Source: Gordonia sp. ABSL11-1
GTDB lineage: Bacteria; Actinomycetota; Actinomycetes; Mycobacteriales; Mycobacteriaceae
Length of the DNA: 64,000 nucleotides
NCBI RefSeq assembly: GCF_030315685.1
Contig: NZ_JASXSI010000002.1
Location: 293,712 to 357,711, forward strand
Direction: 5' to 3'
The notes beneath the pieces were generated by a model. The model was not told the DNA's origin and ran no database searches. It saw nothing but the letters and a program-made list of their open reading frames with translations. Below, in pieces: positions 46,014 to 59,092 of this stretch. Position numbers and translations under genes: made by a program. How positions within the stretch are numbered: the first letter of the stretch is position 1; the number at the start of each line of letters is the position of its first letter.

Positions 46014-46847
46014 GTGAGCATGGCCATCCGAGACGTCACGCCGGCGGGCGACATCCCCACCCCGTACGAGGATCTGCTGCGACTGGTCCTCGACAGCGGG
46101 ACACCCAAGGCCGATCGGACGGGCACCGGCACCCGAAGTCTGTTCGGACACCAGTTGCGGTACGACCTGAGTGCGGGATTCCCGCTGATCACCACGAAGA
46201 AGGTCCATCTCAAGTCGATCATCTACGAGTTGCTGTGGTTCCTGCGCGGCGACTCGAACGTGCGGTGGCTGCAGGATCGTGGCGTGACGATCTGGGACGA
46301 ATGGGCCGACCTCAACGGTGACCTCGGACCCGTCTACGGCGTGCAGTGGCGCAGCTGGCCGACCCCCTCCGGCGAGCACGTCGATCAGATCTCCGCCGCC
46401 CTGGAACTCCTCCGATCCGATCCCGATTCGCGCCGCAACATCGTGTCCGCGTGGAATGTGGGGGAGATCCCGCAGATGGCGCTCCCGCCCTGTCACGCGT
46501 TCTTCCAGTTCTACGTCGCGGAGGGCAAACTCTCGTGCCAGCTGTATCAGCGCAGTGCCGACCTGTTCCTCGGGGTGCCGTTCAACATCGCCTCCTACGC
46601 GCTCCTGACGCACATGATGGCGCAGCAGGCGGGCCTCGACGTCGGCGAGTTCGTGTGGACCGGCGGTGATTGCCACATCTACGATAACCACGTCGATCAG
46701 GTCCGGTTGCAGCTCTCGCGTGAACCGTACCCGTATCCGACGCTCCACCTGCGGCGACGGGACTCGCTGTTCGACTACAGCTTCGACGACTTCGAGATCG
46801 TGGGCTACGAGTCGCATCCGGGGATCAAGGCCCCGGTGGCCGTCTGA
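46014..46847 (+). CDS. thyA: Thymidylate synthase ThyA
   Basis: A 277-residue enzyme that methylates dUMP to dTMP with methylene-tetrahydrofolate. [19 protein letters not shown], the catalytic cysteine in [12 protein letters not shown] (about residue 159) and [19 protein letters not shown] are all present. I chose GTG 46014 because of the -10 spacing; ATG 46020 is an alternative. It overlaps folA by one base (TGATG), which recycles the dihydrofolate it makes. A second, unrelated synthase (thyX) lies at 54558. Confidence 0.96.
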   Translation: MSMAIRDVTPAGDIPTPYEDLLRLVLDSGTPKADRTGTGTRSLFGHQLRYDLSAGFPLITTKKVHLKSIIYELLWFLRGDSNVRWLQDRGVTIWDEWADLNGDLGPVYGVQWRSWPTPSGEHVDQISAALELLRSDPDSRRNIVSAWNVGEIPQMALPPCHAFFQFYVAEGKLSCQLYQRSADLFLGVPFNIASYALLTHMMAQQAGLDVGEFVWTGGDCHIYDNHVDQVRLQLSREPYPYPTLHLRRRDSLFDYSFDDFEIVGYESHPGIKAPVAV

Positions 46848-47371
46848 TGGGCGCCACGATCACGCTGCTCTGGGCGCAGGACCGTGTCGGTGCGATCGGC
46901 CGCGCGGGCGGTATACCGTGGCGCGTTCCGGAGGACATGCGTCGTTTTCGGGAGATCACCGGCGACCGTCCGGTCGTGATGGGTCGCAAGACGTGGGAGT
47001 CGTTGCCGGACCGCGCGCGTCCACTGCCCGGCCGTCGCAACGTCGTCATCACCCGGGCCGCGGTGTTCGACGCCGACGGTGCCGAGGTGGTCCACTCGCT
47101 CGACGACGCCCTCGCGCTGGTCTCCGGTCCGGTCACCGTGATCGGCGGCGGGCAGATCTACGAGGCATCGATCGATGTCGCCACTCATCTGCGGATCACC
47201 GAGATCGATGTGCTCGTCGACGCCGCGGACGCGTTCGCGCCCGAGATCGATCCGTACGCCTGGGAGGTCGACGTCACCGGGCCGTGGGAGACGTCGTCGA
47301 CCGGCACGCGCTACCGGTTCATCGACTACGTGCGCCACACGGGGGCCGGCACGGCCCGCCGAGGGGTCTGA
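46847..47371 (+). CDS. folA: Dihydrofolate reductase
   Basis: A 174-residue NADPH-dependent enzyme that reduces dihydrofolate, the target of trimethoprim. LLWAQDRVGAIGRAGGIPW and PEDMRRFREITG contain the folate-binding acid, and VMGRKTWESLPDRARPLPGRRN and VIGGGQIYE bind NADPH. It is directly coupled to thyA. The C-terminus is a little longer than in E. coli. Confidence 0.95.
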   Translation: MGATITLLWAQDRVGAIGRAGGIPWRVPEDMRRFREITGDRPVVMGRKTWESLPDRARPLPGRRNVVITRAAVFDADGAEVVHSLDDALALVSGPVTVIGGGQIYEASIDVATHLRITEIDVLVDAADAFAPEIDPYAWEVDVTGPWETSSTGTRYRFIDYVRHTGAGTARRGV

Positions 47372-47380
47372 CACACAGGT

Positions 47381-48628
47381 ATGCCCCCGACCGACGTCTC
47401 CGCGGCGCAGGCCCGACGAATCGCGCTCGCCGCACAGGGTTTCACCGACCGGCTGCCGTCCGGACCGCCGACGGCGGCGAATCTACGACGGGTGATCGGT
47501 CGCGCGCGGCTGTTCCAGATGGACTCGGTCAGCATCGCCGCACGAGCCCACTACATGCCGATGTTCAGCCGGCTCGGTCCCTATGATCCCGGCCTTCTCG
47601 AACGGGCCGCGTGGCGGCCGCGTCGGGGCAAGCGGTTGCTCGTCGAGTACTGGGCACACGAGGCGGCGCTGATACCGGTCGACGACTGGCCACTCTTCGG
47701 TTGGCGCCGAGACGAATTCCGTGACGGTCGATACCGGTACACCCGAGATGTCATGCAGCGCAACCGTGAGCTGGCCGCCGATGTCCGCGACGTCATCGCC
47801 GAGACCGGGGCCAGCACACCGAAGCAGATCGAGGAGCACCTCGGCATCGAGCGGCCCGCCGGGGTACCCGGTGGCTGGTGGCATCGGGGAGAGGTCAAGC
47901 ATGTGTGCGAGGCGATGTTCGCATCGGGCGACCTTTCGGCGGTGCGCAACGAGAACTTCGTCCGTCACTACGATCTGACCGAGCGGGTCATCGGGACGGA
48001 AACTGCGCGACGTCACGTCGACAGGGCGACCGCCCATCGCGAGCTGACCGCACGAGCGGCGTCGGCGCTGGGCGTGGCCACCGTCGCCGATCTCGCGGAC
48101 TATTACCGGACCAAGGCCGTGGACGTGCGTCCTGCCGTTGCCGACCTCGTAGACTCCGGAGCGCTGATCCCCGTCGGCGTCCAGGGGTGGCGGGACCCGG
48201 CGTACCTTTCGTCCTCGGCGGTGATACCGCGGCGGGTCGACCGCACCGCGATCCTGTCGCCCTTCGACCCGCTGGTGTTCTTCCGTCCTCGCGCGGAGCG
48301 GCTGTTCGACTTCCACTACCGCATCGAGATCTATGTGCCCGAACACAAACGGGTGCACGGCTACTACGTGCTGCCGTACCTCATCGGCACCGAGATGGTG
48401 GCTCGCGTCGATCTCAAGGCGGACCGGCGCGCCGGCGACCTGCTCGTCCTGGCATCGCACCTCGAGGACGGACAGTCCGCCGACGACGTCGCGGCACGAC
48501 TGGCGGTCGACCTGGGTGTGATGGCGCGATGGCTGGATCTGGATCGGGTCCGGGTCGTCGACCGCGGAGATCTGGCGGCGCCACTCGCCGCGGCCGTGAC
48601 GTCGGCAGCGCTCGACGCCGGACACTGA
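47381..48628 (+). CDS. YcaQ/AlkX-like winged-helix DNA glycosylase (HTH_42)
   Basis: A 415-residue protein of the HTH_42/DUF1006 family, which includes E. coli YcaQ (AlkX) and Streptomyces AlkZ, monofunctional glycosylases that remove bulky and cross-link DNA adducts. The QMD in LFQMDSVSIAARAHYMP matches the QxD catalytic motif of the AlkX branch, not the QxQ of AlkZ. A late LSPFDPLVFFRPRAERLFDF block is also conserved. It starts nine bases after folA and could be co-transcribed. Its natural lesion is unknown. Confidence 0.85.
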   Translation: MPPTDVSAAQARRIALAAQGFTDRLPSGPPTAANLRRVIGRARLFQMDSVSIAARAHYMPMFSRLGPYDPGLLERAAWRPRRGKRLLVEYWAHEAALIPVDDWPLFGWRRDEFRDGRYRYTRDVMQRNRELAADVRDVIAETGASTPKQIEEHLGIERPAGVPGGWWHRGEVKHVCEAMFASGDLSAVRNENFVRHYDLTERVIGTETARRHVDRATAHRELTARAASALGVATVADLADYYRTKAVDVRPAVADLVDSGALIPVGVQGWRDPAYLSSSAVIPRRVDRTAILSPFDPLVFFRPRAERLFDFHYRIEIYVPEHKRVHGYYVLPYLIGTEMVARVDLKADRRAGDLLVLASHLEDGQSADDVAARLAVDLGVMARWLDLDRVRVVDRGDLAAPLAAAVTSAALDAGH

Positions 48629-48631
48629 CCG

Positions 48632-49648
48632 TCAGGACGTACGCACGACCATCTTCCCGGTGTTCTCACCGCGCATGAGCCCGAGGAAGGCGCCGACGGC
48701 GTTGTCGATGCCGTCGACGACGGTCTCGTCGTGCACGACCTTCCCGTCGGCGAACCACGCCGACATCTCCCGGTTGAACTCGGCGGCCTGGTCGAAGTGA
48801 TGGCCGACGGTGAAGCCCTTCAGGGTGAGGCCGCGCGTGATGATGTTGGCCATGTTCGACGGCCCGGGGGTTCGAGTCGTGCTGTTGTACTGGGCGATCG
48901 CGCCACACAGCGCCGCCCGGCCGCCGTCGTTGAACGAATCGAGGGCCGCCTCGAGGTGGTCGCCGCCGACGTTGTCGAAGTAGACGTCGATGCCGTCGGG
49001 CGCGGCCTCGCGTAGTTGCTTGCGGACCGAGGGCTCGTCCTTGTAGTCGAAGGCGGCGTCGTAGCCGTACCGATCGGTCAGCAGCGCGACCTTCTCGGCC
49101 GAGCCGGCCGAGCCGATGACCCGCTTCGCGCCTTTGAGCCGGGCGATCTGCCCCGCGGCGGTCCCGACCGCTCCGGCGGCGCCGGAGATGAAGACGGTGT
49201 CCCCGGGCTGCATCGTCGCGATGGTCAGCAGGCCGACGTAGGCGGTGAGTCCGGTCATTCCCAGGAGGCCGAGATAGACCGAGGACTGCACACCCTCCGG
49301 GGGCTCGGGGAGCACGCGGAACCCTCCGGCGTCCTCCTGCACGATGTTGCGCCAGCCGTACTGATGGGTCACGAGCGCGCCGACCGGCAGGTCGTCGACC
49401 GTGGTCTCGACGACGCGGCCGACGGCCCCACCGGTCATCGTCTCGTCGAGGGCGAACGGCGGTATGTAACTGCGGGTGTCGATCATTCGCCCCCGCATGT
49501 ACGGGTCGACGGAGACGAACTCGTTGGCCACACGGACCTGGCCCTGGGGCAGGTCATCGTAATCGACTGTGACGGTGCGGAAGTCGTCGTCGGTGGGCCA
49601 CCCCACGGGTCGGTTGACGAGCTGGATCTGGGTGCTGGTGTGGGTCAT
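48632..49648 (-). CDS. NADP-dependent medium-chain oxidoreductase (alkenal/quinone reductase type)
   Basis: A 338-residue zinc-free MDR enzyme similar to leukotriene B4 dehydrogenase and 2-alkenal reductases. FVSVDPYMRGRM and the NADP loop VFISGAAGAVGTAAGQIARL are diagnostic, with FDNVGGDHLEAAL later. It reduces alpha,beta-unsaturated carbonyls in relatives. Two adjacent ATGs (49651, 49648) exist; GAAAGG fits the second better. It lies 22 bases after the DUF1304 gene on the same strand. Confidence 0.87.
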   Translation of the reverse strand: MTHTSTQIQLVNRPVGWPTDDDFRTVTVDYDDLPQGQVRVANEFVSVDPYMRGRMIDTRSYIPPFALDETMTGGAVGRVVETTVDDLPVGALVTHQYGWRNIVQEDAGGFRVLPEPPEGVQSSVYLGLLGMTGLTAYVGLLTIATMQPGDTVFISGAAGAVGTAAGQIARLKGAKRVIGSAGSAEKVALLTDRYGYDAAFDYKDEPSVRKQLREAAPDGIDVYFDNVGGDHLEAALDSFNDGGRAALCGAIAQYNSTTRTPGPSNMANIITRGLTLKGFTVGHHFDQAAEFNREMSAWFADGKVVHDETVVDGIDNAVGAFLGLMRGENTGKMVVRTS

Positions 49649-49670
49649 CATTGCCTTTCGGGTCGGTGTG

Positions 49671-50054
49671 TCAGGCGGCGGAGATCGCCAGAGCGACGAG
49701 CGCGATCAGTGGCGCGCCGAGTTGGACGAGCGCAGGTCGGGTCTTGGTGCGATCCGAGATCAGCAGGACGAGTCCGGCCGCGACCATCGAACCGCAGCCG
49801 GCGACCACCAGGGTCGGGCCGATCGTGGTCGCGCCGGCGAGCAGCGTGACGGCGCCGACCGCGGCGATGACCGCCAGGAACAAGTTGTAGAAACCCTGGT
49901 TGAACGCCAATTCTCGAGTTGCGGCAGCCTCGGTCTCGGTGGTGCCGAATACGGCCCGCCCGCGCGGCGACGTCCACCACAACGATTCCAGTACGAAGAT
50001 GTACACGTGGATGGCTGCTGCCACCAGAGCGAGTACCGCTGCGAACTGTCCCAT
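49671..50054 (-). CDS. DUF1304 membrane protein
   Basis: A 127-residue protein with four membrane segments. ALVAAAIHVYIFVLESLWW and AFNQGFYNLFLAVIA are the DUF1304 signature. Function unknown. GGAGG lies seven bases before ATG 50054. It is divergent from a TetR gene, with a perfect inverted repeat between them, so it and the reductase behind it are the likely targets of that repressor. Confidence 0.85.
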   Translation of the reverse strand: MGQFAAVLALVAAAIHVYIFVLESLWWTSPRGRAVFGTTETEAAATRELAFNQGFYNLFLAVIAAVGAVTLLAGATTIGPTLVVAGCGSMVAAGLVLLISDRTKTRPALVQLGAPLIALVALAISAA

Positions 50055-50066
50055 CGCGACCTCCGA

Positions 50067-50092
50067 TATTGTGTACTGACCGTTCCACAATA
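50067..50092. promoter_or_regulatory. Operator TATTGTG-N12-CACAATA between DUF1304 and tetR-type genes
   Basis: The arms 50067-50073 and 50086-50092 are perfect complements in the 92-base divergent gap, placed to cover both promoters. It is the most likely binding site of the adjacent TetR protein. Confidence 0.6.
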
Positions 50093-50146
50093 GGGCTAGA
50101 CTGGTCGCAAGACAACCAGCATCGACGATCGGGCGGAGGGGCCGAC

Positions 50147-50773
50147 ATGGGCCGGACGCAGGCGTATGACACCGCCGAGGTGGTGGGAGCTGCGCGAAAT
50201 CTGTTCTGGAAGAATGGGTTCGACGCTGTGTCCGTGGCCGACGTGGAGCGGGCCACCGGATTGTCGCGGTCGAGCATCTATCACGCCTTCGGCAGCATGA
50301 GAGGGCTGTTCGACGTCGCCGTGCAGGATTATCTCGACGTCATCGTCCGTCCGCGACTGCGGCCGCTCCTCGCCGACGAGATCGATCCGGACGCGGTGGT
50401 CGACTACCTCACGGGGCTGGCCACGGCGATGTCGTCGCTCGGCGATGCCGGCGAACCCACCGGTTGTCTGCTGGTGGGCTCGGCGGCCACGTCGCTCGGC
50501 GACGACGCGGCGGTCCGGGAGGTGATCGCCGCCTATCACGGGGAACTGTTGTCCGCCCTCGCGTCCGGGGTCCGGGCGCGATGTCCGGACCGCGACGACG
50601 CGGAGATCGCCGAGCTGGCGGCGTCGATCGCCGGGGCGGTGATCGCGGCGATGACGCTGGCACGGGTGAACCGGTCCGAGGCGGTGCGACTCCTCGGCGT
50701 GACCGCCGCCGGGATCGGTGGATCCGGCCGCGCCGCGCCGTGGCCCGGCGGTGCGCGCGGCGGTGCGAGATGA
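50147..50773 (+). CDS. TetR family regulator
   Basis: A 208-residue repressor. The N-terminal helix-turn-helix (about 8-55) has AARNLFWKNGFDAVSVADVERATGL and SIYHAFGSMRGLFD. The C-terminal ligand domain resembles TetR_C groups that sense small electrophiles or lipids; SLGDAGEPTGCLLVGSA holds a cysteine that might sense electrophiles (inference). GGAGGGG precedes the ATG. It probably controls the divergent DUF1304-reductase operon and itself. Confidence 0.88.
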   Translation: MGRTQAYDTAEVVGAARNLFWKNGFDAVSVADVERATGLSRSSIYHAFGSMRGLFDVAVQDYLDVIVRPRLRPLLADEIDPDAVVDYLTGLATAMSSLGDAGEPTGCLLVGSAATSLGDDAAVREVIAAYHGELLSALASGVRARCPDRDDAEIAELAASIAGAVIAAMTLARVNRSEAVRLLGVTAAGIGGSGRAAPWPGGARGGAR

Positions 50774-50824
50774 CATGCTCATGGGCGACGTTTCGAGGCG
50801 GACGTATCCGACAAGGAGGCTGAG

Positions 50825-51589
50825 ATGGCGGTTTCGTATCAGGGCAAGGACTATCAGTTGGTGATGTTCGACCTCGACGACACCCTTGCGCCGTCGAAGA
50901 GCCCCATGGACGACGAGATGCTCGCGCTCATGCGCCGGATGCTCGACCGCAGTCTCGGGTGCATCATCTCCGGCGGTCGTTTCGAACAGTTCGACACGCA
51001 GGTGCTCGCCCGGATCGGCGTGTTCGACTCCATCGGCAACCTCCACCTGATGCCGACCTGCGGGACCCAGTATGTCCGGTGGTCGGGGAGCGGGTGGGAG
51101 ACGGTCTACGCCGAATATCTCAGTGATGACGAGAAGTCGCGCACTCTCGATGTCCTCGAGACCGGTGCCAGGGAGCTCGGTCTGTGGGAGGCCGAGACCT
51201 GGGGCCCGATCCTCGAGGACCGGGGTAGTCAGATCACCTTCAGCGCGCTCGGTCAGTCGGCGCCCGTGGACGCGAAGGCGGCCTGGGATCCCGTTGGCAG
51301 CAAGAAGGAGGCGCTGCGCGCGTACGGTGCGCAACGCCTGCCCGACCTCGAGGTGCGCAGTGGCGGTTCGACATCCGTCGACGTCACGAAGAAGGGCATC
51401 GACAAGGCCTATGGAGCGCGCAAGCTGATGGACATCCTCGAACTGGGCGTCGACGACATCTTGTTCTTCGGTGACCGCCTGGACGAGGGCGGGAACGATC
51501 GGCCGGTCAAGGATCTCGGCATCGAGTCGATCGCGGTGCACGGCTGGCGCGACACCTACGACAAGTTGTCGGCCATCGTCGACGGCTGA
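50825..51589 (+). CDS. HAD-superfamily phosphatase (phosphomannomutase-like, IIB type)
   Basis: A 254-residue cytoplasmic enzyme. The nucleophile motif is VMFDLDDTLAPS (D16, D18), motif II is IISGGRFEQF and the Mg-binding motif IV is FFGDRLDEGGND. It resembles the HAD-IIB/eukaryotic-type phosphomannomutase group; the exact sugar phosphate is unknown. AAGGAGG lies before the ATG. It is followed by a minisatellite and converges on phoD. Confidence 0.85.
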   Translation: MAVSYQGKDYQLVMFDLDDTLAPSKSPMDDEMLALMRRMLDRSLGCIISGGRFEQFDTQVLARIGVFDSIGNLHLMPTCGTQYVRWSGSGWETVYAEYLSDDEKSRTLDVLETGARELGLWEAETWGPILEDRGSQITFSALGQSAPVDAKAAWDPVGSKKEALRAYGAQRLPDLEVRSGGSTSVDVTKKGIDKAYGARKLMDILELGVDDILFFGDRLDEGGNDRPVKDLGIESIAVHGWRDTYDKLSAIVDG

Positions 51590-51660
51590 TCCCGCCGGCC
51601 GGGAACACGAGCACAGTCCGGCGTTTCACGCCGGTCCGTCGGAACGCCTGTCGCGCTGCG

Positions 51661-51720
51661 GAATCACCGACGACGACGCGGGATCACCGACGACGACGCG
51701 GGATCACCGACGACGACGCG
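51661..51720. repeat. Three-copy 20-base minisatellite
   Basis: The unit GGATCACCGACGACGACGCG occurs three times without spacers (the first copy starts GA instead of GG). It fills the middle of the 175-base gap between the convergent HAD and phoD genes; the rest of the gap shows nothing further. Confidence 0.9.
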
Positions 51721-51764
51721 GAATCGCCTGCAGCGATCCGCGATCGGCGGTAACACGGTCCCTG

Positions 51765-53528
51765 TCAGTCGACGGGCCGGCCGACCGGTTGGACGCGTTG
51801 CGTTCCGGACGCCACACGGAACGACCGTGCGTGATAACGGCCGGTCCGCGGGTCGGTCTTGTCGTTCACGAAGTACCAGTCCATCTGGGCTGCCGACGGA
51901 GTCACGGTCAGCACCGCATACCCATGGGCGTCGAAGTCGTTCCACCGCACATGGTGGTTGGCGGCCATGATCGCCGCGGGTACGGCGTTGCCGACGGTGT
52001 GCTCGGGTACGCCGATGATGTCGTCGACGTTCGACGAGGTGACCGAGGGCACCACCAACTCGGTCGCCACCGTTCCAGCACCCGGATATCTGCCCGCGTC
52101 CACCGGGACATCGCAGGCCCACGACGAGTGGATGTCGCCGGTGATGAACACGACGTTGTCCACACTGTCGGCCCGGATCGCGTCGAGCAGACGTCGTCGG
52201 TCTGCGGTGTAGCCGTCCCATTGATCGGCGTTGTACGGAACCCCGCCCTTGGGTAGGCCGAGCATCTCGGTGAGTGCAGCTGCGTTGCGTTCATCGAGTG
52301 GCGGTAGCAGGACGGGCGAGATCATCACGGGATTGCCGACGATCTGCCAACGCGTCGTCGAGGATGTCAGGCCTCCGGTGAGCCAGTTCATCTGCGCGGC
52401 ACCGGTGATGCTACGCTGCGGGTCGTCGATCGCCGTGGAGGTCGCCGACACCTGCTGGTCGCGGTAGGTCCGCAGATCGAGCATCGACAACTCGAGCAGG
52501 CGGCCGTAGCGCAGTCGGCGGTAGAGGTGCCGTCCGGTCCCGGATGCCTGCGGACGCACCGGCATCCACTCGAAGTACGCCTTTTCGGAGGCGGCCTTGC
52601 GGGCGGACCAGGGTCCTTCGCCCGGTCCGTGGTTCTCCGCGCCACCCTTCCACGAGTCGTTGGCGGACTCGTGGTCGTCCCAGGTGCAGATCCACGGCAG
52701 CAGTCGGTGCAACTCGGTCAGATCGGGGTCGGTCTTGTACTGGGAATGCCGAATCCGATAGTCCCGCAACGTGATCGTCTCGTTGGCGGGTTCGGTGCGA
52801 CGGACCGTTCCGGAGTTTCCGGTGTATCCGCCGGTCTCGTACTCGTAGAAGTAGTCGCCGAGATGCACGATGGCGGACAGATCACGGTGCGAGCGGAGAT
52901 GTCGGTAGGCGCCGAAATATCCTGCCTCCCAGTTGGAACAGGACACCACGCCGAAGCGGATTCGACTCACGTCGGCGCCGACGGCAGGTGCCGTGCGCGT
53001 GTGTCCCGTCGCCGACACCGCGCCCTGCGCGGGTCCGCCGGTGACGCGAAACCGGTACGTGTAGCGGGTGTTCGGCGACAGGCCGCCGACGTCGACCTTG
53101 ACGGTGTGGTCGGCCGTGGCGGTCGCGCGCACTGTGCCGGACGCGACGACGCCGGTGAAGGACTCGTCGCGCGCGACCTCCCACACGACATCCGTCGCCG
53201 GCCCGACCCCGGACCCGGGGCGCGCCGAGGCCGTCGGGGTCACGCGGGTCCACAGGATCACACCGTCGGGCAACGGATCACCCGACGCGACGCCATGGGC
53301 GAAGACCGTCGACCGTGAGGGTGCCGCCGATGCGCGTCCGGCGGCCACGGGCAGGGCGGCTCCGGCGGCCGCGACCCCGGCGGCCAGGAAGGTCCGACGC
53401 GGTGTCCCGGTCCGAGAGCTGGTCGGACGAGGCGGCTGAGCGGGCACTGTGGATCGATCCCCCGATTGTTCGAGCCACCGACACGTCCGAGGTGTCCGGT
53501 GGGCTGCTGACACATCGCCGATCATCAT
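51765..53528 (-). CDS. phoD: PhoD-type alkaline phosphatase, Tat-exported
   Basis: A secreted phosphodiesterase/monoesterase of 587 residues. A twin-arginine signal, TPRRTFLAAGVAAAGAALP, ends near ASA about residue 68. Then come the PhoD N-terminal domain (FAHGVASGDPLPDGVILWTRV) and the metallophosphatase part with SCSNWEAGYF, LGDYFYEYE, TWDDHESANDSW and FITGDIHSSW. The family uses Fe and Ca and releases phosphate from organic esters outside the cell. The start could be 53528, 53525 or a later codon nearer the Arg pair, since the first 40 residues are not signal-like. Confidence 0.9.
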   Translation of the reverse strand: MMIGDVSAAHRTPRTCRWLEQSGDRSTVPAQPPRPTSSRTGTPRRTFLAAGVAAAGAALPVAAGRASAAPSRSTVFAHGVASGDPLPDGVILWTRVTPTASARPGSGVGPATDVVWEVARDESFTGVVASGTVRATATADHTVKVDVGGLSPNTRYTYRFRVTGGPAQGAVSATGHTRTAPAVGADVSRIRFGVVSCSNWEAGYFGAYRHLRSHRDLSAIVHLGDYFYEYETGGYTGNSGTVRRTEPANETITLRDYRIRHSQYKTDPDLTELHRLLPWICTWDDHESANDSWKGGAENHGPGEGPWSARKAASEKAYFEWMPVRPQASGTGRHLYRRLRYGRLLELSMLDLRTYRDQQVSATSTAIDDPQRSITGAAQMNWLTGGLTSSTTRWQIVGNPVMISPVLLPPLDERNAAALTEMLGLPKGGVPYNADQWDGYTADRRRLLDAIRADSVDNVVFITGDIHSSWACDVPVDAGRYPGAGTVATELVVPSVTSSNVDDIIGVPEHTVGNAVPAAIMAANHHVRWNDFDAHGYAVLTVTPSAAQMDWYFVNDKTDPRTGRYHARSFRVASGTQRVQPVGRPVD

Positions 53529-53680
53529 GCGCCATCGCGAGGTCCGGGCGCGAGTGAATCACCGACCTCGGAGTGGACCGAGCAGGTGGTTTGCCGTTCC
53601 GTCGCCCAACGTTCACCTGCTCATCGGTCGGCTGGCGGCAAGGGGTGGTGCGCAGCCGCCGATCGGCGCACGATCGAGAC

Positions 53681-54466
53681 ATGGCGATCTCGATGGACGA
53701 AGCAACCATGTCCGATCTCGGATCACTGCGCTGGGTCGACATGCGTCGCCGGGTGCGGGCGTCGGTGGCGGGGAGGACCGTCGTCGACTCCGCGGAGGCC
53801 ATACAGGTGTGGGAGCCCGACCGCGTGGTGGGGTCCTACGCCGTCCCGCGCGCCGCCATCGGACTGGCGCTGAGTGCGCCGTCGCCGGTGAGCGCGGCAG
53901 TGCGGCGACCGCCGATCCTGACCCCGGATGACGAGTTCTCGATCCATACCTGCGCCGGCACCGTCTGGGACATCACCACGCCTGACCGCGTCCTACCCGG
54001 CGCCGGATTCACCCCGGACGATCCGGACCTGGCCGACCACGTCGTCCTCGAGTGGGATGCGTTCGACGAGTGGCGCGAGGAGGAACAGATGGTCGTGGCC
54101 CATCCACGCGATCCGTTCAAGCGGATCGACTGCCTGCGCTCGAGCCGACACGTGGTGGTGCGGGCCGGGGATCAGGTGATCGCCGACAGCCGCCGTCCCA
54201 CGGTGCTGCTGGAAACGTATCTGCCCGTCCGTCACTACCTGCCGCGTGAGGACGTCCGGATGGACCTGCTCATCCCGAGCGAGACCGTCACCGCGTGCGC
54301 CTACAAGGGACGGGCCACCTACTGGTCGGTGTCCGTCGACGATGCCGTCGTTCCGGACATCGCATGGACCTATACCGATCCGCTCACCGACGGCGGGCCG
54401 GTGCGCGACCTGATCTGCTTCTACGACGAGCGGGTCGATGTCACGGTGGACGCGTCGACGGGGTGA
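53681..54466 (+). CDS. DUF427 family protein (two-domain)
   Basis: A 261-residue protein with two DUF427 beta-rich units: RVRASVAGRTVVDSAEAIQVWE and VVRAGDQVIADSRRPTVLLE, the latter followed by CAYKGRATYWSV. Function is unknown; the family is common in actinobacteria and fungi. It is divergent from phoD across 152 bases, where no clear operator was found. The ATG at 53681 lacks a good ribosome site; ATGs at 53693 and 53708 are alternatives. Confidence 0.82.
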   Translation: MAISMDEATMSDLGSLRWVDMRRRVRASVAGRTVVDSAEAIQVWEPDRVVGSYAVPRAAIGLALSAPSPVSAAVRRPPILTPDDEFSIHTCAGTVWDITTPDRVLPGAGFTPDDPDLADHVVLEWDAFDEWREEEQMVVAHPRDPFKRIDCLRSSRHVVVRAGDQVIADSRRPTVLLETYLPVRHYLPREDVRMDLLIPSETVTACAYKGRATYWSVSVDDAVVPDIAWTYTDPLTDGGPVRDLICFYDERVDVTVDASTG

Positions 54467-58341
<3,875 letters not shown>

Positions 58342-58350
58342 TCCGCGCAC

Positions 58351-58356
58351 TACTGT
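58351..58356 (+). promoter_or_regulatory. -10 element TACTGT of the TIGR03085 gene
   Basis: TACTGT lies seven bases before GTG 58364, which has no ribosome site; the mRNA is probably leaderless. Confidence 0.4.
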
Positions 58357-58363
58357 GGGTCGC

Positions 58364-58996
58364 GTGACCCTCGCCCGAGACGAACGCGCAGCCCTGGTCG
58401 ACACCATGCGGTCGGTCGGACCCGACGCCCCCACCATGTGCGACGGCTGGACCGTCAAGGACCTCGCCGCCCACCTCGTGGTCCGCGAGCGTCGGCCCGA
58501 CACCGGACCCGGCATCATGATCAAGCAGTTCGCCGGGCACACCGAGAGCGTCCGCGCGGCGGCCGCGACCGAACCCTGGGACGATCTGCTCGCGAAACTC
58601 GCCGACGGCCCACCGATCTACTCGCCCTTTCGACTCATCGACCGGTGGGCCAATCTGGCCGAGATGTTCGTCCATCACGAAGATGTCCTGCGCGGCGGGG
58701 TGGATCCGGGCGGTCCGTGGCAGCCGAGGCCGTTGTCGGCGGAGATGCAGGATGCGCTCGCCGGGCCGGCCAAGGGGATGGGCAAGCTCACCCTGAAGGA
58801 TTCGCCTGCGGAGATCACGTTGCGCACCGCCGATGGCGCCGACCTCGTGACCGCGGGGCGCGGTGATGCCGTCGTCGTGACGGGTACCCCAGGTGAGCTC
58901 GTCCTGTTCGCCTTCGGCCGGGCGCCGGTCGATGTCGCCGTCGAGGGCGACGAGCGGGCGGTGGCGGCAGTCAAGAACGCTCCCCGGGGCCTCTGA
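58364..58996 (+). CDS. TIGR03085 family metal-binding protein (DinB/maleylpyruvate-isomerase fold)
   Basis: A 210-residue protein. ARDERAALVDTMRSVGPDAPTM then CDGWTVKDLAAHLVVRERRP is the usual start of the actinobacterial TIGR03085 group; H in AAHL and the pair in EMFVHHEDVLR could bind a metal. Relatives are mycothiol-dependent enzymes, and this genome has mycothione reductase, but no reaction is known. The C-terminal half is an SCP2-like domain. It has its own leaderless-type promoter 22 bases after rnj. Confidence 0.82.
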   Translation: MTLARDERAALVDTMRSVGPDAPTMCDGWTVKDLAAHLVVRERRPDTGPGIMIKQFAGHTESVRAAAATEPWDDLLAKLADGPPIYSPFRLIDRWANLAEMFVHHEDVLRGGVDPGGPWQPRPLSAEMQDALAGPAKGMGKLTLKDSPAEITLRTADGADLVTAGRGDAVVVTGTPGELVLFAFGRAPVDVAVEGDERAVAAVKNAPRGL

Positions 58997-59080
58997 CCGG
59001 TTCGATTCCGTTCGGTTACGAATTCGACACACAACCGCGTTGCCAGTGTTGCCCGTGTGACTGACGTGACGTCTGCGGAC

Positions 59081-59086
59081 TAGTCT
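59081..59086 (+). promoter_or_regulatory. -10 element TAGTCT of ftsK
   Basis: TAGTCT ends six bases before ATG 59093 with no ribosome site, again the leaderless arrangement. Confidence 0.45.
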
Positions 59087-59092
59087 GTCCGC

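Noticed and set aside
51661..51720. Direct repeats as a CRISPR array
   Set aside because: The three units abut with no spacers, and no cas genes are present.
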